DNA of 64,000 bases, from positions 1-64,000 of the forward strand of contig DASZAN010000029.1 in NCBI GenBank assembly GCA_035945115.1, written 5' to 3'. The notes under the pieces are model-generated. The model ran no database searches. It was not told the origin of the DNA and saw nothing but the letters and a program-made list of their open reading frames with translations. A program made the position numbers and the translations under genes. Positions 52,946 to 64,000 of this stretch are shown one piece after another (the first letter of the stretch is position 1; every line of letters starts with the position of its first letter). This DNA comes from DAHUYF01 sp035945115. GTDB lineage: Bacteria; Pseudomonadota; Alphaproteobacteria; ATCC43930; CGMCC-115725.

Positions 52946-54103
52946 TCAGCGCCGCTTGAAGGCCGGCATCACCGCTTCGGCGACCCACTGAAACTGCTCC
53001 AGCATGACCTGTTGCGGTGTGCCCATGCTGGTGCTGAGGTTGATGTACTCGAGACCGGGATAACGCTCCTCGAGCTTCTTCAAATGCTCGATCAATCCAT
53101 CGGGCGTGCCGGCGAACCACGCGCCCGCCTTCATGAAGTGCTCCACCGTCGGAACGCCCGCCTCGGCCCAGCCGCCACGCCGCGCCGCCGCGGCGATCTG
53201 CGCCGGCGTCATCCCCGGCATGAATCCCAGCGGCGCGAACATCTTGACGTGCTCCTCATAGAGCGGCGTGATTTCGCGGAGGGCCTGCTCGCGCGTCTTC
53301 GCCAGATGGAAGAAGATGCCGACCATCAAGTCCTCGCCGAGCTTCAGGTTCTTTCCCGCGCGCGCTGCGGCCTCCTGATAAGCGTGGATCGGATTGTGCT
53401 CCATCGTCGCGGCGCCGCCGCCCACCGCGCCCTTGATGCCGTATTTGAGCATGAAGTCGATGCCGCGCGCGCCGGCGCTGACGATCGGCTGCCACGTCTC
53501 GACCGGGCGATGGATCGGTCGCGGCACCAGCGTGATCTCCGTGAGCTGATAGCCGCGGTAGGGCACCTCGGGCGGCAGTGTGTAATGCTTGCCGCGGTGC
53601 GAGAAGCTCTCGCTCTCGAATGCCTTGAAGATGATCTCCACCTGCTCTTCGAAGAGCTCGCGGTTGGCGTTCTGATCGAGAATCGGCGCGCCGAAGGTTT
53701 CGACCTCGCGCGAATGATAGCCGCGGCCGACGCCGAAGATCGTGCGCCCCCCCGTCAAGATGTCGGCGACGGCGAAATCCTCGGCGAGCCGCAGCGGGTG
53801 CCACATCGGCGTGATGTTGAAGCCGCAACCGATGCGGAGCCGCTTGGTCACATGCGCCAAGTGAACCGCCATCATGAGCAGGTTCGGGATGACTTCATAA
53901 CCCTCGTGCTGGAAATGGTGCTCGGCGAGCCAAACCGTGTCGTAGCCGTGCCGGTCGAGTGTCTGGGCGATCGCCTCGGTCTTGGCGAAGACGCTGATGA
54001 GATGCTCGTTGGAAAAGCGCCGCTCGTTCGCCGGCGTCGCATTCTGTCCGCGGTCGGGCAGATCGACGTGACCGGGATAGACGGTGGTGAACTTGGTGAT
54101 CAT
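52946..54103 (-). CDS. LLM-class flavin-dependent oxidoreductase
   Basis: A 385-residue luciferase-like protein: FTTVYPGHVDLPDRG at the start, DTVWLAEHHFQHEGYEVIPN, and GGRTIFGVGRGYHSREVETF. GGAGG precedes the ATG at 54103. It shares an operon with the FAD monooxygenase; together they may hydroxylate and further oxidise one aromatic or heterocyclic compound, as an inference from context. A second LLM gene at 41781-42821 is a distant paralogue. Confidence 0.88.
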   Translation of the reverse strand: MITKFTTVYPGHVDLPDRGQNATPANERRFSNEHLISVFAKTEAIAQTLDRHGYDTVWLAEHHFQHEGYEVIPNLLMMAVHLAHVTKRLRIGCGFNITPMWHPLRLAEDFAVADILTGGRTIFGVGRGYHSREVETFGAPILDQNANRELFEEQVEIIFKAFESESFSHRGKHYTLPPEVPYRGYQLTEITLVPRPIHRPVETWQPIVSAGARGIDFMLKYGIKGAVGGGAATMEHNPIHAYQEAAARAGKNLKLGEDLMVGIFFHLAKTREQALREITPLYEEHVKMFAPLGFMPGMTPAQIAAAARRGGWAEAGVPTVEHFMKAGAWFAGTPDGLIEHLKKLEERYPGLEYINLSTSMGTPQQVMLEQFQWVAEAVMPAFKRR

Positions 54104-54236
54104 CCTGCGTCCTCCAGATGGCATTGCTGTGCGCCGCGCGAACGCCGGGAGAGGCGGCGCTCATGGTATAGCGTCCGCCGCGCAGGATGTCTCAGGGGGT
54201 GGTCGCGTGGTTGTTCCGGCGTGCGCCGGTTCTATC

Positions 54237-55454
54237 TCAGCAATCGTGGAGGCGGTCGGCCTTGGCGCCCGCTGCACATTTCTTGCCGTCGCGCAGGATG
54301 GTTTCGCTCATATTGGCGCCATCGAACTGCGGACTGCCGCCTTCCGAGCCCTCGAGGTTGGCGCCGGCGAGATTGGCGCCGCGGAAGATCGTCTGCTGCA
54401 CGTCGGCACCGCGCAGATTGGCGCCGTGCAAGTCGGCGCCTTCGAGCCAGGCGAAGCTCAGATCGGCCCCGGCAAGGTTGGCGCCGGAAAGATCGATGCC
54501 GCCCAACGAGAGATGCGCGAGGCTCAACCCGTGCAGGTCGATGCCGGCGCAACTGCCTTTTTCCGCGAGCTTGCAGCCGTTCACCCAGGTGACGCCGTCG
54601 AGCGGGCTCTTGGCGAGCTCAGCGCCGGCGAGCGCGGCGTCTTTCAGGATGGCCCAGCTCAGCATCGCCTCCCGCAAGCTCGCGCCGTCGAGCTTGGCAC
54701 CCGTGAGGTCGGCATTCTTGAGCCGCGCGCCGTCGAGCTTCGCGTGGCGAAGGTCGCTGCCGCGCAGATGGGCTTCTTCCAGCATCGCGCCGGAGAGATC
54801 GGCACCCGCGAGGTTAGCGCCGGTGAAATCGGCGCCGGCGAGCCGCGCCCCCGCCAAGGTGACCCCAGCGAGATTGGCCTCTTTGAGATCGCTGTCGCTC
54901 AGATTGGCCGTGCGCATCGGCCGCGTCCCGGTGAAGTCGAGGCCGTGCAGGTCGGTCTTTCGCGCGTAGATTTGCTCGAGATTGGCGCCATCGAGCTTGG
55001 CGCCGGCAAGCGCGGCGTTGTCGAGAATGGCGCCAAGGAGATCCGCGCCGGCGAGATTGGCCCCTTTGAGATCGACGTCTTCCAGCGTCGCTTCATCGAG
55101 TTTGGCGCCACTAAGGGCGGCGCCATGAATATCGACGCGCCGCAGCGTGATTTTAGAGCAGGAGGCTTGGGGTTCGATCTTGCAGCCGCGCTTCGCCGCT
55201 TCGGCCAACGCGCTCGCGTTGCCGGCGGCGGCGGCCACCCGGCGGTTCTCGGCGAGGCACTGGGCAAATTCCCGGCGCAGCTGCTGCTGCAGGGCGCGCC
55301 GCTTTTGGCGCAAGTCGGCGTCATCAGTGCGCGGCTCGGTGCCGAGAAACGCAACCAAGGAGCTGCCACGCTGCTCCGGCGCGCGGGTCGGAGCGCAAGA
55401 CGCGGGCTCTCGCCCCCGTCTTCTCTCGCATAACTTGCGGTCGGGAGAGTTCAC
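54237..55454 (-). CDS. Pentapeptide repeat protein
   Basis: A 405-residue protein largely made of tandem A(D/N)LXX pentapeptides, for example GANLAGADLLGAILDNAAL and GADFTGANLAGADLSGAML, expected to fold as a right-handed quadrilateral beta-helix. The first ~100 residues are non-repetitive, charged and partly helical, with no signal peptide. Scattered cysteines in the N-terminal part and near the end could pair. Start is GTG at 55454 with no strong ribosome site, so the N-terminus is uncertain. Function of such proteins varies and none is assigned. Confidence 0.85.
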   Translation of the reverse strand: MNSPDRKLCERRRGREPASCAPTRAPEQRGSSLVAFLGTEPRTDDADLRQKRRALQQQLRREFAQCLAENRRVAAAAGNASALAEAAKRGCKIEPQASCSKITLRRVDIHGAALSGAKLDEATLEDVDLKGANLAGADLLGAILDNAALAGAKLDGANLEQIYARKTDLHGLDFTGTRPMRTANLSDSDLKEANLAGVTLAGARLAGADFTGANLAGADLSGAMLEEAHLRGSDLRHAKLDGARLKNADLTGAKLDGASLREAMLSWAILKDAALAGAELAKSPLDGVTWVNGCKLAEKGSCAGIDLHGLSLAHLSLGGIDLSGANLAGADLSFAWLEGADLHGANLRGADVQQTIFRGANLAGANLEGSEGGSPQFDGANMSETILRDGKKCAAGAKADRLHDC

Positions 55455-55470
55455 ATTTGGTTGAGGACAG

Positions 55471-56403
55471 TCAGGAAAGCCCGTCGCTGATCCGCACGTT
55501 CTCGGCTTCCAGCGGCATGCCCGCGGCTTTCGCCTGCTGGATGAGCAAGGTCGCGAAATCCTGATCGACGAAGCCCTGGCCGATGAGGCTCTGCAGGATT
55601 TCCCGGGTCATCGCGGCGAGCGACATTGGCGTTCCCACCTTGCGCGCGGCGGCGAGACCGAGGTCGAGGTCCTTGCGCAGCAGCACCGGCGTGAAGGTGG
55701 GCGCGAAATCGAGATTGACCAACGCCGGCGTCTTGTAGCGGGTGAAGGTGGAGCCCAAGACGCTCTTGTTCATGAAATCGAGAAAGGCGTGGCGCGGCAC
55801 GCCACCTTTCTGCGCCAGCACCGTCACCTCGATGAGCGCCTGAATGGTGATGCCGAGGAAGACGTTGTGGCAGATCTTGACCATGCGCGCGAGCTCGCCC
55901 TCGCCGACATAGCTCACGCCCTGGCCGAGTTTTTCGAGATAGGGAAGGGCGGTGTCGTAGGCCTGCTTGGGTCCGGAGACCACGACGGAAAGCTTTCCCG
56001 CCTTCACCACCTTGCCGTTGCCGCTCACCGGCGAGGCGAGCATCGCCGTGCCGCGCTTCGTCGCCGCCTCCCGCACCTCGGCGGAGGCCTCTTCGGACAC
56101 GGTCGAGCAATCGATAAGGATCTTGGGCGTTTTGGCCGCGGCGAGCACGCCGTTTTTTCCCAGTGTCACCTCTTTCAGATCGTCGGACGCCGAGACCATG
56201 GTGAAGACGATGTCGCGGTCGGCGAGATCGGTCGGACGCTCGACGAGGCGGATGCCGCTCTTGGTGAGCGGCTCCGCCTTGGCCCGCGTGCGATTGTAGA
56301 CGCTCACTTGCGCGCCGGCTTTGGCGAGACGCTCCGCCATCGGGTAGCCCATGCGGCCGACGCCGATCCAGCCGAGCGTGTGTTTCCTTAAGTCCGTCGC
56401 CAT
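55471..56403 (-). CDS. NAD(P)-dependent beta-hydroxyacid dehydrogenase
   Basis: A 310-residue member of the 3-hydroxyisobutyrate / tartronate-semialdehyde / 6-phosphogluconate dehydrogenase-like family. Dinucleotide-binding GWIGVGRMGYPMAERL at residue ~11, substrate block SPVSGNGKVVKAGKLSVVVS and the catalytic-lysine helix KICHNVFLGITIQALIE. ATG at 56403. Its stop is 16 bases before the pentapeptide protein start, so they may be cotranscribed. Confidence 0.88.
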   Translation of the reverse strand: MATDLRKHTLGWIGVGRMGYPMAERLAKAGAQVSVYNRTRAKAEPLTKSGIRLVERPTDLADRDIVFTMVSASDDLKEVTLGKNGVLAAAKTPKILIDCSTVSEEASAEVREAATKRGTAMLASPVSGNGKVVKAGKLSVVVSGPKQAYDTALPYLEKLGQGVSYVGEGELARMVKICHNVFLGITIQALIEVTVLAQKGGVPRHAFLDFMNKSVLGSTFTRYKTPALVNLDFAPTFTPVLLRKDLDLGLAAARKVGTPMSLAAMTREILQSLIGQGFVDQDFATLLIQQAKAAGMPLEAENVRISDGLS

Positions 56404-56440
56404 CTCATTCGTCTCCTGCAGTCGCCATGCGAAGAAAAAG

Positions 56441-56530
56441 GGGATGAGGAGATGAACGGGGATCGAGGGAAGCCCACCCCCGTCGGTGCAGTGCTCCCCT
56501 TCATCTCCATTTATCCCCTGATCTCCAGCT
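56441..56530. repeat. Imperfect inverted repeat, ATCTCC/GGAGAT type
   Basis: GGGGATGAGGAGATGAACGG on the left pairs roughly with CTTCATCTCCATTTATCCCC on the right. It resembles the repeat at 48430-48531. It occupies most of the 169-base gap between the SDR gene and the dehydrogenase gene. Confidence 0.5.
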
Positions 56531-56572
56531 AAATTTTCGTGGTGCTCGTCCGTCGTCAGCGCGAACGCTTCC

Positions 56573-57373
56573 TTAGCGCTTGGCGATCGTCGTTACCGCG
56601 CCGCCCACGGCGGTGCGGGCGCCGTCCACCACCCATTGCGCGCCCGTGACATAGGCGGCCTCATCAGAGCAGAGGAAGAGCACGACATTGGCGATCTCCT
56701 CGGCCGTGCCGTAGCGGCCGGCCGGAATCGCGCGCTGATAGCGTTCGCCCACGGAGTCGGGATTAGCGGGATCAATCTGGTTTTCCAGCGAATGGATCAT
56801 GCGAGTGTCGATCGGGCCGGGGCAGACGGCGTTGACGCGCACACCGTCCCTCGCCACCTCGCCGGCCGCCACTTTGGTGAGGCCGATGACGGCGTGTTTT
56901 GACGCCGCATAAGCCGCCATACCCGGAGTCCCGACGATACCTGCGACCGACGCCGTGTTGACGACGGCGCCCGCTTTCTGCCGCAGCATCACCGGCAGCA
57001 CGTGGCGCAGCCCCAGGAACACGCCCTTGACGTTGACGGCGATCACCGCGTCGAAATCGGCTTCATCCATTTGCGCGGTATGTGCCACCTTGCCTTCGAT
57101 GCCGGCGTTGTTGAAGAAGCAGTCGATGCGGCCGTAGGCATCGAGCGCCGCCTTCACGTAGTTGGCGACCTCGGCGCTGCGCGTCACATCGGCGGCAACG
57201 AACTTGCCCTCGCCGCCCTGCTGGCGGATGGCGCCAAGCGTTGCCTCGCCGGCCGCCTGATCGCGGTCGACGAGCACGAGCCGCGCGCCTGCGCGGGCAA
57301 AGCCGAGCGATGTCGCGCGGCCGATGCCGCCCCCGGCGCCGGTGACGAGCGCGATCTTGCCGGTGAAGTCCAT
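56573..57373 (-). CDS. SDR family oxidoreductase
   Basis: A 266-residue classical short-chain dehydrogenase. Cofactor motif TGAGGGIG (residues 11-18), LVLVDRD favours NAD(H), NNAG near 88, and catalytic Ser142, Tyr155 and Lys159 (YAASK). The C-terminal GRYGTAEEIANVVLFLCSDEAAYVTGAQ is standard. ATG at 57373, 19 bases after the M24-fold gene stop, so likely cotranscribed with it. Substrate unknown. Confidence 0.9.
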   Translation of the reverse strand: MDFTGKIALVTGAGGGIGRATSLGFARAGARLVLVDRDQAAGEATLGAIRQQGGEGKFVAADVTRSAEVANYVKAALDAYGRIDCFFNNAGIEGKVAHTAQMDEADFDAVIAVNVKGVFLGLRHVLPVMLRQKAGAVVNTASVAGIVGTPGMAAYAASKHAVIGLTKVAAGEVARDGVRVNAVCPGPIDTRMIHSLENQIDPANPDSVGERYQRAIPAGRYGTAEEIANVVLFLCSDEAAYVTGAQWVVDGARTAVGGAVTTIAKR

Positions 57374-57392
57374 GGCGTTCCTCCCCTGTGGC

Positions 57393-58694
57393 TCAATACG
57401 GATTGGCGATCGGCAGCTCTTCCGCCGGATAAAGCGTGATGACTTTCGCACCCTTGGGCGTCACCACCACTTCCTCCTCGATGCGGGCGGCGGAATAGCC
57501 ATCGGCGGCGGGACAATACGTCTCGAGCGCGAAGACCATGCCTTCCTTGATCTCGATGGGGTCATCGAAGGAGTTGAGGCGGCTGATGATTGGGCGCTCA
57601 TGGAGGCCGAGGCCGAGGCCGTGGCCGAAGAGCAGACCGAATGCTTCCATCTCGCTGACGAAGCCGATCTCCTGCGCCTTGGGCCAACAGGACGCGATCT
57701 TGTCGGTGGTGACGCCGGGCTTCACTGCCTCGATCGACGCGTCGATCCATTCGCGCGCGCGCTTGTACGCGTCCTTTTGCGCGTCGGTGGCGCGGCCGAC
57801 GTTGAAGGTGCGGTAGTAGCAGGTGCGGTAGCCCATGAAGGATTGGATGATGTCGAAGAACGCCTGATCACCGGGCCGGATCAGGCGGTCGGTGAAATTG
57901 TGCGGATGCGGGCTGCAGCGCTCGCCGGAGATGGCGTTGATCGCCTCGACATCATCGGAGCCGAGCTCGTAAAGCCGCTTATTGGCGAGTGCCACGATCT
58001 CGTTCTCGCGAATGCCGGGCTTCAGGTGCTCGGCGATGTGTTGGTAGGTGCCGTCGACGAGTGCCGCCGAGACATTCAGAAGTGAAATCTCGTCAGCGCT
58101 CTTGATCTCGCGCGCATCGAGCATGACCTGCTGGCCGTCCGCCACCTTGATGCCGGCGGCCTGCAGCTCGAACAGCATGGCCGGCTCGACCACGTCGACG
58201 CCGACGGGCATGTCGCCGACGCCATTCTCCTCGAGGATCGATTTGATCTCCTCGGCCGCCTTGCGCATGAGGCCGATCTTGGGATGGACCGCGCCGCGCA
58301 AGCCCAACATGCCGGCATGGCAATTGTGCTGATGGAGCCACGGTGCGTAGAGCCGATGATGCTTCGCCGCCGAGCCGAAATCCCAGACATGGGGATCGCC
58401 GCTGCCGGGCAAGAGCGCATAGCGCGTGAGCTTGTCGCGCGCCCAATTGCCGATGACGGTGCTCGTCATGTAGCGGATGTTGTACTGATCGAAGACAAGC
58501 AGCGAGCCCAAGCCCGATTTCGCCAGCGCCTGGCGCGTGCGGCCCAGGCGATAACGATGGAGGCGGCGGAAATCGACGCGCTCTTCGAAATCGACCGCGT
58601 TGGGCCCCAGCGCCAGGATCGGCCGCTCCCAATTGTGCCTGGGATTGATGTCTTCGGGGTCGACCATCTTGGGTTCCACCGGACGCTTCGCCAT
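57393..58694 (-). CDS. M24 (pita-bread) family protein with altered metal site
   Basis: A 433-residue creatinase/aminopeptidase-P-fold protein. The N-domain block SLLVFDQYNIRYMTSTVIGN and the overall order resemble the DddP group (DMSP lyase-like) and Xaa-Pro dipeptidase homologues. The metal His is in FGHGLGLGLHERP and glutamates in FALETY and IEEEVVV, but the segment FFDIIQSFMGYRTCYYRTF lacks the second Asp found in metalloenzymes of the fold. It may therefore be metal-free like creatinase or bind metal differently. Upstream of the SDR gene; substrate unknown. Confidence 0.82.
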   Translation of the reverse strand: MAKRPVEPKMVDPEDINPRHNWERPILALGPNAVDFEERVDFRRLHRYRLGRTRQALAKSGLGSLLVFDQYNIRYMTSTVIGNWARDKLTRYALLPGSGDPHVWDFGSAAKHHRLYAPWLHQHNCHAGMLGLRGAVHPKIGLMRKAAEEIKSILEENGVGDMPVGVDVVEPAMLFELQAAGIKVADGQQVMLDAREIKSADEISLLNVSAALVDGTYQHIAEHLKPGIRENEIVALANKRLYELGSDDVEAINAISGERCSPHPHNFTDRLIRPGDQAFFDIIQSFMGYRTCYYRTFNVGRATDAQKDAYKRAREWIDASIEAVKPGVTTDKIASCWPKAQEIGFVSEMEAFGLLFGHGLGLGLHERPIISRLNSFDDPIEIKEGMVFALETYCPAADGYSAARIEEEVVVTPKGAKVITLYPAEELPIANPY

Positions 58695-58733
58695 GCGTTG
58701 CTCCCATCGGTTTTTCTTTTCTGTCCGAGCTTA

Positions 58734-58837
58734 CCCCCCACCCCTCCCTCCCCCTCAAGGGGGGAGGGGGAATCTGAGTCTCCAGTGCTGAATTAAAATC
58801 GCCCCTCCCCCCTTGAGGGGGAGGGTAGGGAGGGGGG
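58734..58837. repeat. Long palindrome between M24 and gltD genes
   Basis: Left arm CCCCTCCCTCCCCCTCAAGG (from about 58740) and right arm CCTTGAGGGGGAGGGTAGGG (to about 58830) are complementary over some 30 bases, with a 30-base AT-richer middle. Its right end touches the gltD stop codon, so it may end or process the gltBD transcript. Confidence 0.8.
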
Positions 58838-60277
58838 TCAGCGCGGCAAATCCGACTGGCCCATCAGGAATTCGTCGACGGCGCGGGCGCATTGGCGGCC
58901 TTCGCGGATGGCCCAGACCACGAGCGACTGGCCGCGACGTGTGTCGCCGGCGGCGAAGACTTTCGGGATCGACGTGGCGTAGTCGCGGTCGGTCGCCTTG
59001 ACGTTGCCGCGTGGGTCGAGCTCGACGCCGAGCGTGGCGACGGCGCCTTCGTGTACGGGATGAACGAAGCCCATGGCGAGCAGCACGAGATCGGCCTTGA
59101 TGTGGAATTGGCTCCCCGGCACGTCACGCATCGCCATGCGGCCGTTCTCGCTTACCCATTCGACGCGCACGGCATCGAGGCCGGTGACACGCCCCTCCTT
59201 GCCGGTGAACGCCTTGGTGGCGACGGCGAAATCGCGGTGACAACCTTCCTCGTGCGAGCTCGAAGTGCGGAGCTTCAGGGGCCAATTGGGCCAAGTGACG
59301 AGCTTCTCCTCGTGCTTGGGCGGGAGCGGCAAAACCTCGAGCTGGCTCACCGAGCGCGCCCTATGGCGGTTCGAGGTCCCGATGCAGTCGGAGCCGGTGT
59401 CGCCGCCGCCGATCACCAACACGTCGCGTTCGGTCGCCATGATGCTTTCGTCGGCCAGTACTTTCTCACCGGCGACGCGGCGGTTCTGCTGGCTCAGGAA
59501 CTCCATGGCGAAGTGAATGCCCGCGAGCTCGCGGCCGGGCACCGGCAGCTCGCGTGGGTCTTCGGCGCCGATCGCCAGCACGACGGCGTCATAGCCACGC
59601 ATCAGCTTCTCGATCGGCACATTGACGCCGATATGGCAGTTGGGATGGAACTCGACGCCTTCGGCGCGCATCTGCGCGATGCGGCGGTCGATGACGAACT
59701 TCTCGAGCTTGAAGTCGGGAATGCCGTAGCGGAGGAGCCCGCCGATGCGCGGCGCCTTCTCGAAGACGGCGACGACGTGGCCGGCGCGCGCCAGCTGCTG
59801 CGCACAGGCAAGCCCGGCGGGACCCGATCCCACCACCGCGACGCGCTTGCCGGTGCGGTGCTTGGCGATCTGCGGTTCGACCCAGCCTTCGCTCCAGCCG
59901 CGCTCGACGATCGCGTGCTCGATCGTCTTGATGGTGACGGGCTCTTCGATGAGATTGAGCGTGCAGGCGGCTTCGCAGGGCGCGGGACAGACGCGGCCGG
60001 TCACGTCGGGAAAATTGTTGGTCTGATGCAGCACGGCGAGCGCCTGGCGCATGTCGTCGCCGTAAACGAGATCGTTCCAATCGGGGATGATGTTGTTGAC
60101 GGGGCAGGCGTGATGGCAGAAGGGGGTGCCGCAATCCATGCAGCGCCCGCCCTGGCGCTTGAGGTCGTCCTGCGCCAAGGGCCGCGTGAATTCGCGCCAA
60201 TGCTGCACACGCTCCGCTACCGGCGCGTAGCCGCGCTCGCGCCGCTGGAATTCGAGAAATCCCGTGGGTTTCGCCAT
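58838..60277 (-). CDS. gltD: Glutamate synthase (NADPH) small subunit
   Basis: A 479-residue beta subunit of NADPH-GOGAT that takes electrons from NADPH to the large subunit. N-terminal cysteine clusters CMDCGTPFCHHACPVNN and CPAPCEAACTLNL bind 4Fe-4S centres; FAD motif VVGSGPAGLACAQQLARAG; NADPH motif VIGGGDTGSDCIGTSNRH. ATG at 60277 is one base after the gltB stop codon, which indicates coupling. Together the subunits convert glutamine and 2-oxoglutarate into two glutamates. Confidence 0.97.
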   Translation of the reverse strand: MAKPTGFLEFQRRERGYAPVAERVQHWREFTRPLAQDDLKRQGGRCMDCGTPFCHHACPVNNIIPDWNDLVYGDDMRQALAVLHQTNNFPDVTGRVCPAPCEAACTLNLIEEPVTIKTIEHAIVERGWSEGWVEPQIAKHRTGKRVAVVGSGPAGLACAQQLARAGHVVAVFEKAPRIGGLLRYGIPDFKLEKFVIDRRIAQMRAEGVEFHPNCHIGVNVPIEKLMRGYDAVVLAIGAEDPRELPVPGRELAGIHFAMEFLSQQNRRVAGEKVLADESIMATERDVLVIGGGDTGSDCIGTSNRHRARSVSQLEVLPLPPKHEEKLVTWPNWPLKLRTSSSHEEGCHRDFAVATKAFTGKEGRVTGLDAVRVEWVSENGRMAMRDVPGSQFHIKADLVLLAMGFVHPVHEGAVATLGVELDPRGNVKATDRDYATSIPKVFAAGDTRRGQSLVVWAIREGRQCARAVDEFLMGQSDLPR

Positions 60278-60278
60278 G

Positions 60279-64000
<3,722 letters not shown>

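Overview
This is a 64-kb, GC-rich, gene-dense stretch of chromosome from a bacterium, almost certainly a soil or freshwater alphaproteobacterium close to the Hyphomicrobiales/Rhizobiales or Rhodospirillales. The grounds are: high GC with third-position bias, a FixJ-type response regulator beside an FnrN/FixK1-type regulator (CX2CX7C cluster), DUF3618 and DUF1469 envelope genes, a stand-alone Ku, many ABC uptake operons, and dispersed palindromes of the VIPAKAGIQ and FAPRNDG kinds. No rRNA, tRNA, CRISPR array or prophage was seen. No gene-free gap exceeds 300 bases.

Layout. 1-138: edge of an IS630-type insertion sequence. 155-6529: minus-strand operon for a PotABCD-type ABC transporter, an RraA-like aldolase and an amidase. 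6687-7134: two small genes, one a lipoprotein. 7148-14072: histidine utilisation (hutI-hutH-hutU, divergent hutF) plus a ureohydrolase. 14267-16846: NitT/TauT-type ABC operon. 16850-20936: DUF1810, ku, cupin, 3-hydroxyanthranilate dioxygenase, branched-chain aminotransferase, a PQ-loop protein. 21053-25247: universal stress protein, thymidine/AMP phosphorylase-like enzyme and a phosphotransferase/P-loop kinase fusion behind an FNR-type box. 25374-30654: Dpp-type ABC operon ending in a second RraA-like gene. 30859-33109: acyl-CoA dehydrogenase, a small GIY-YIG-like protein and a crotonase. 33252-39615: FNR-type regulator, acetyltransferase-like protein, receiver-only regulator, 1243-residue hybrid kinase and FixJ-type regulator. 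39626-49414: envelope proteins, MFS transporter, flavin-dependent and hydrolytic enzymes, fau, an outer-membrane efflux lipoprotein, an HpaI aldolase, VOC and metallo-beta-lactamase proteins. 49570-58694: haem-motif Vgb-like protein, two flavin-dependent oxygenases, pentapeptide protein, dehydrogenases, an M24-fold protein. 58838-64000: gltD and the 3' part of gltB.

How it fits together. Much of the window is scavenging of nitrogenous and organic compounds (histidine, peptides, amides, aromatics) feeding glutamate and GOGAT. Inside it lies what looks like a low-oxygen circuit: a FixJ-type regulator, an O2-sensing FNR-type regulator with a FixJ-like site in its upstream region, and FNR-type boxes in front of the stress-protein/phosphorylase/kinase cluster and of an acetyltransferase-like gene. 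Most intergenic gaps carry palindromic repeats of several families, one of which appears to encode the start of the phosphorylase gene.
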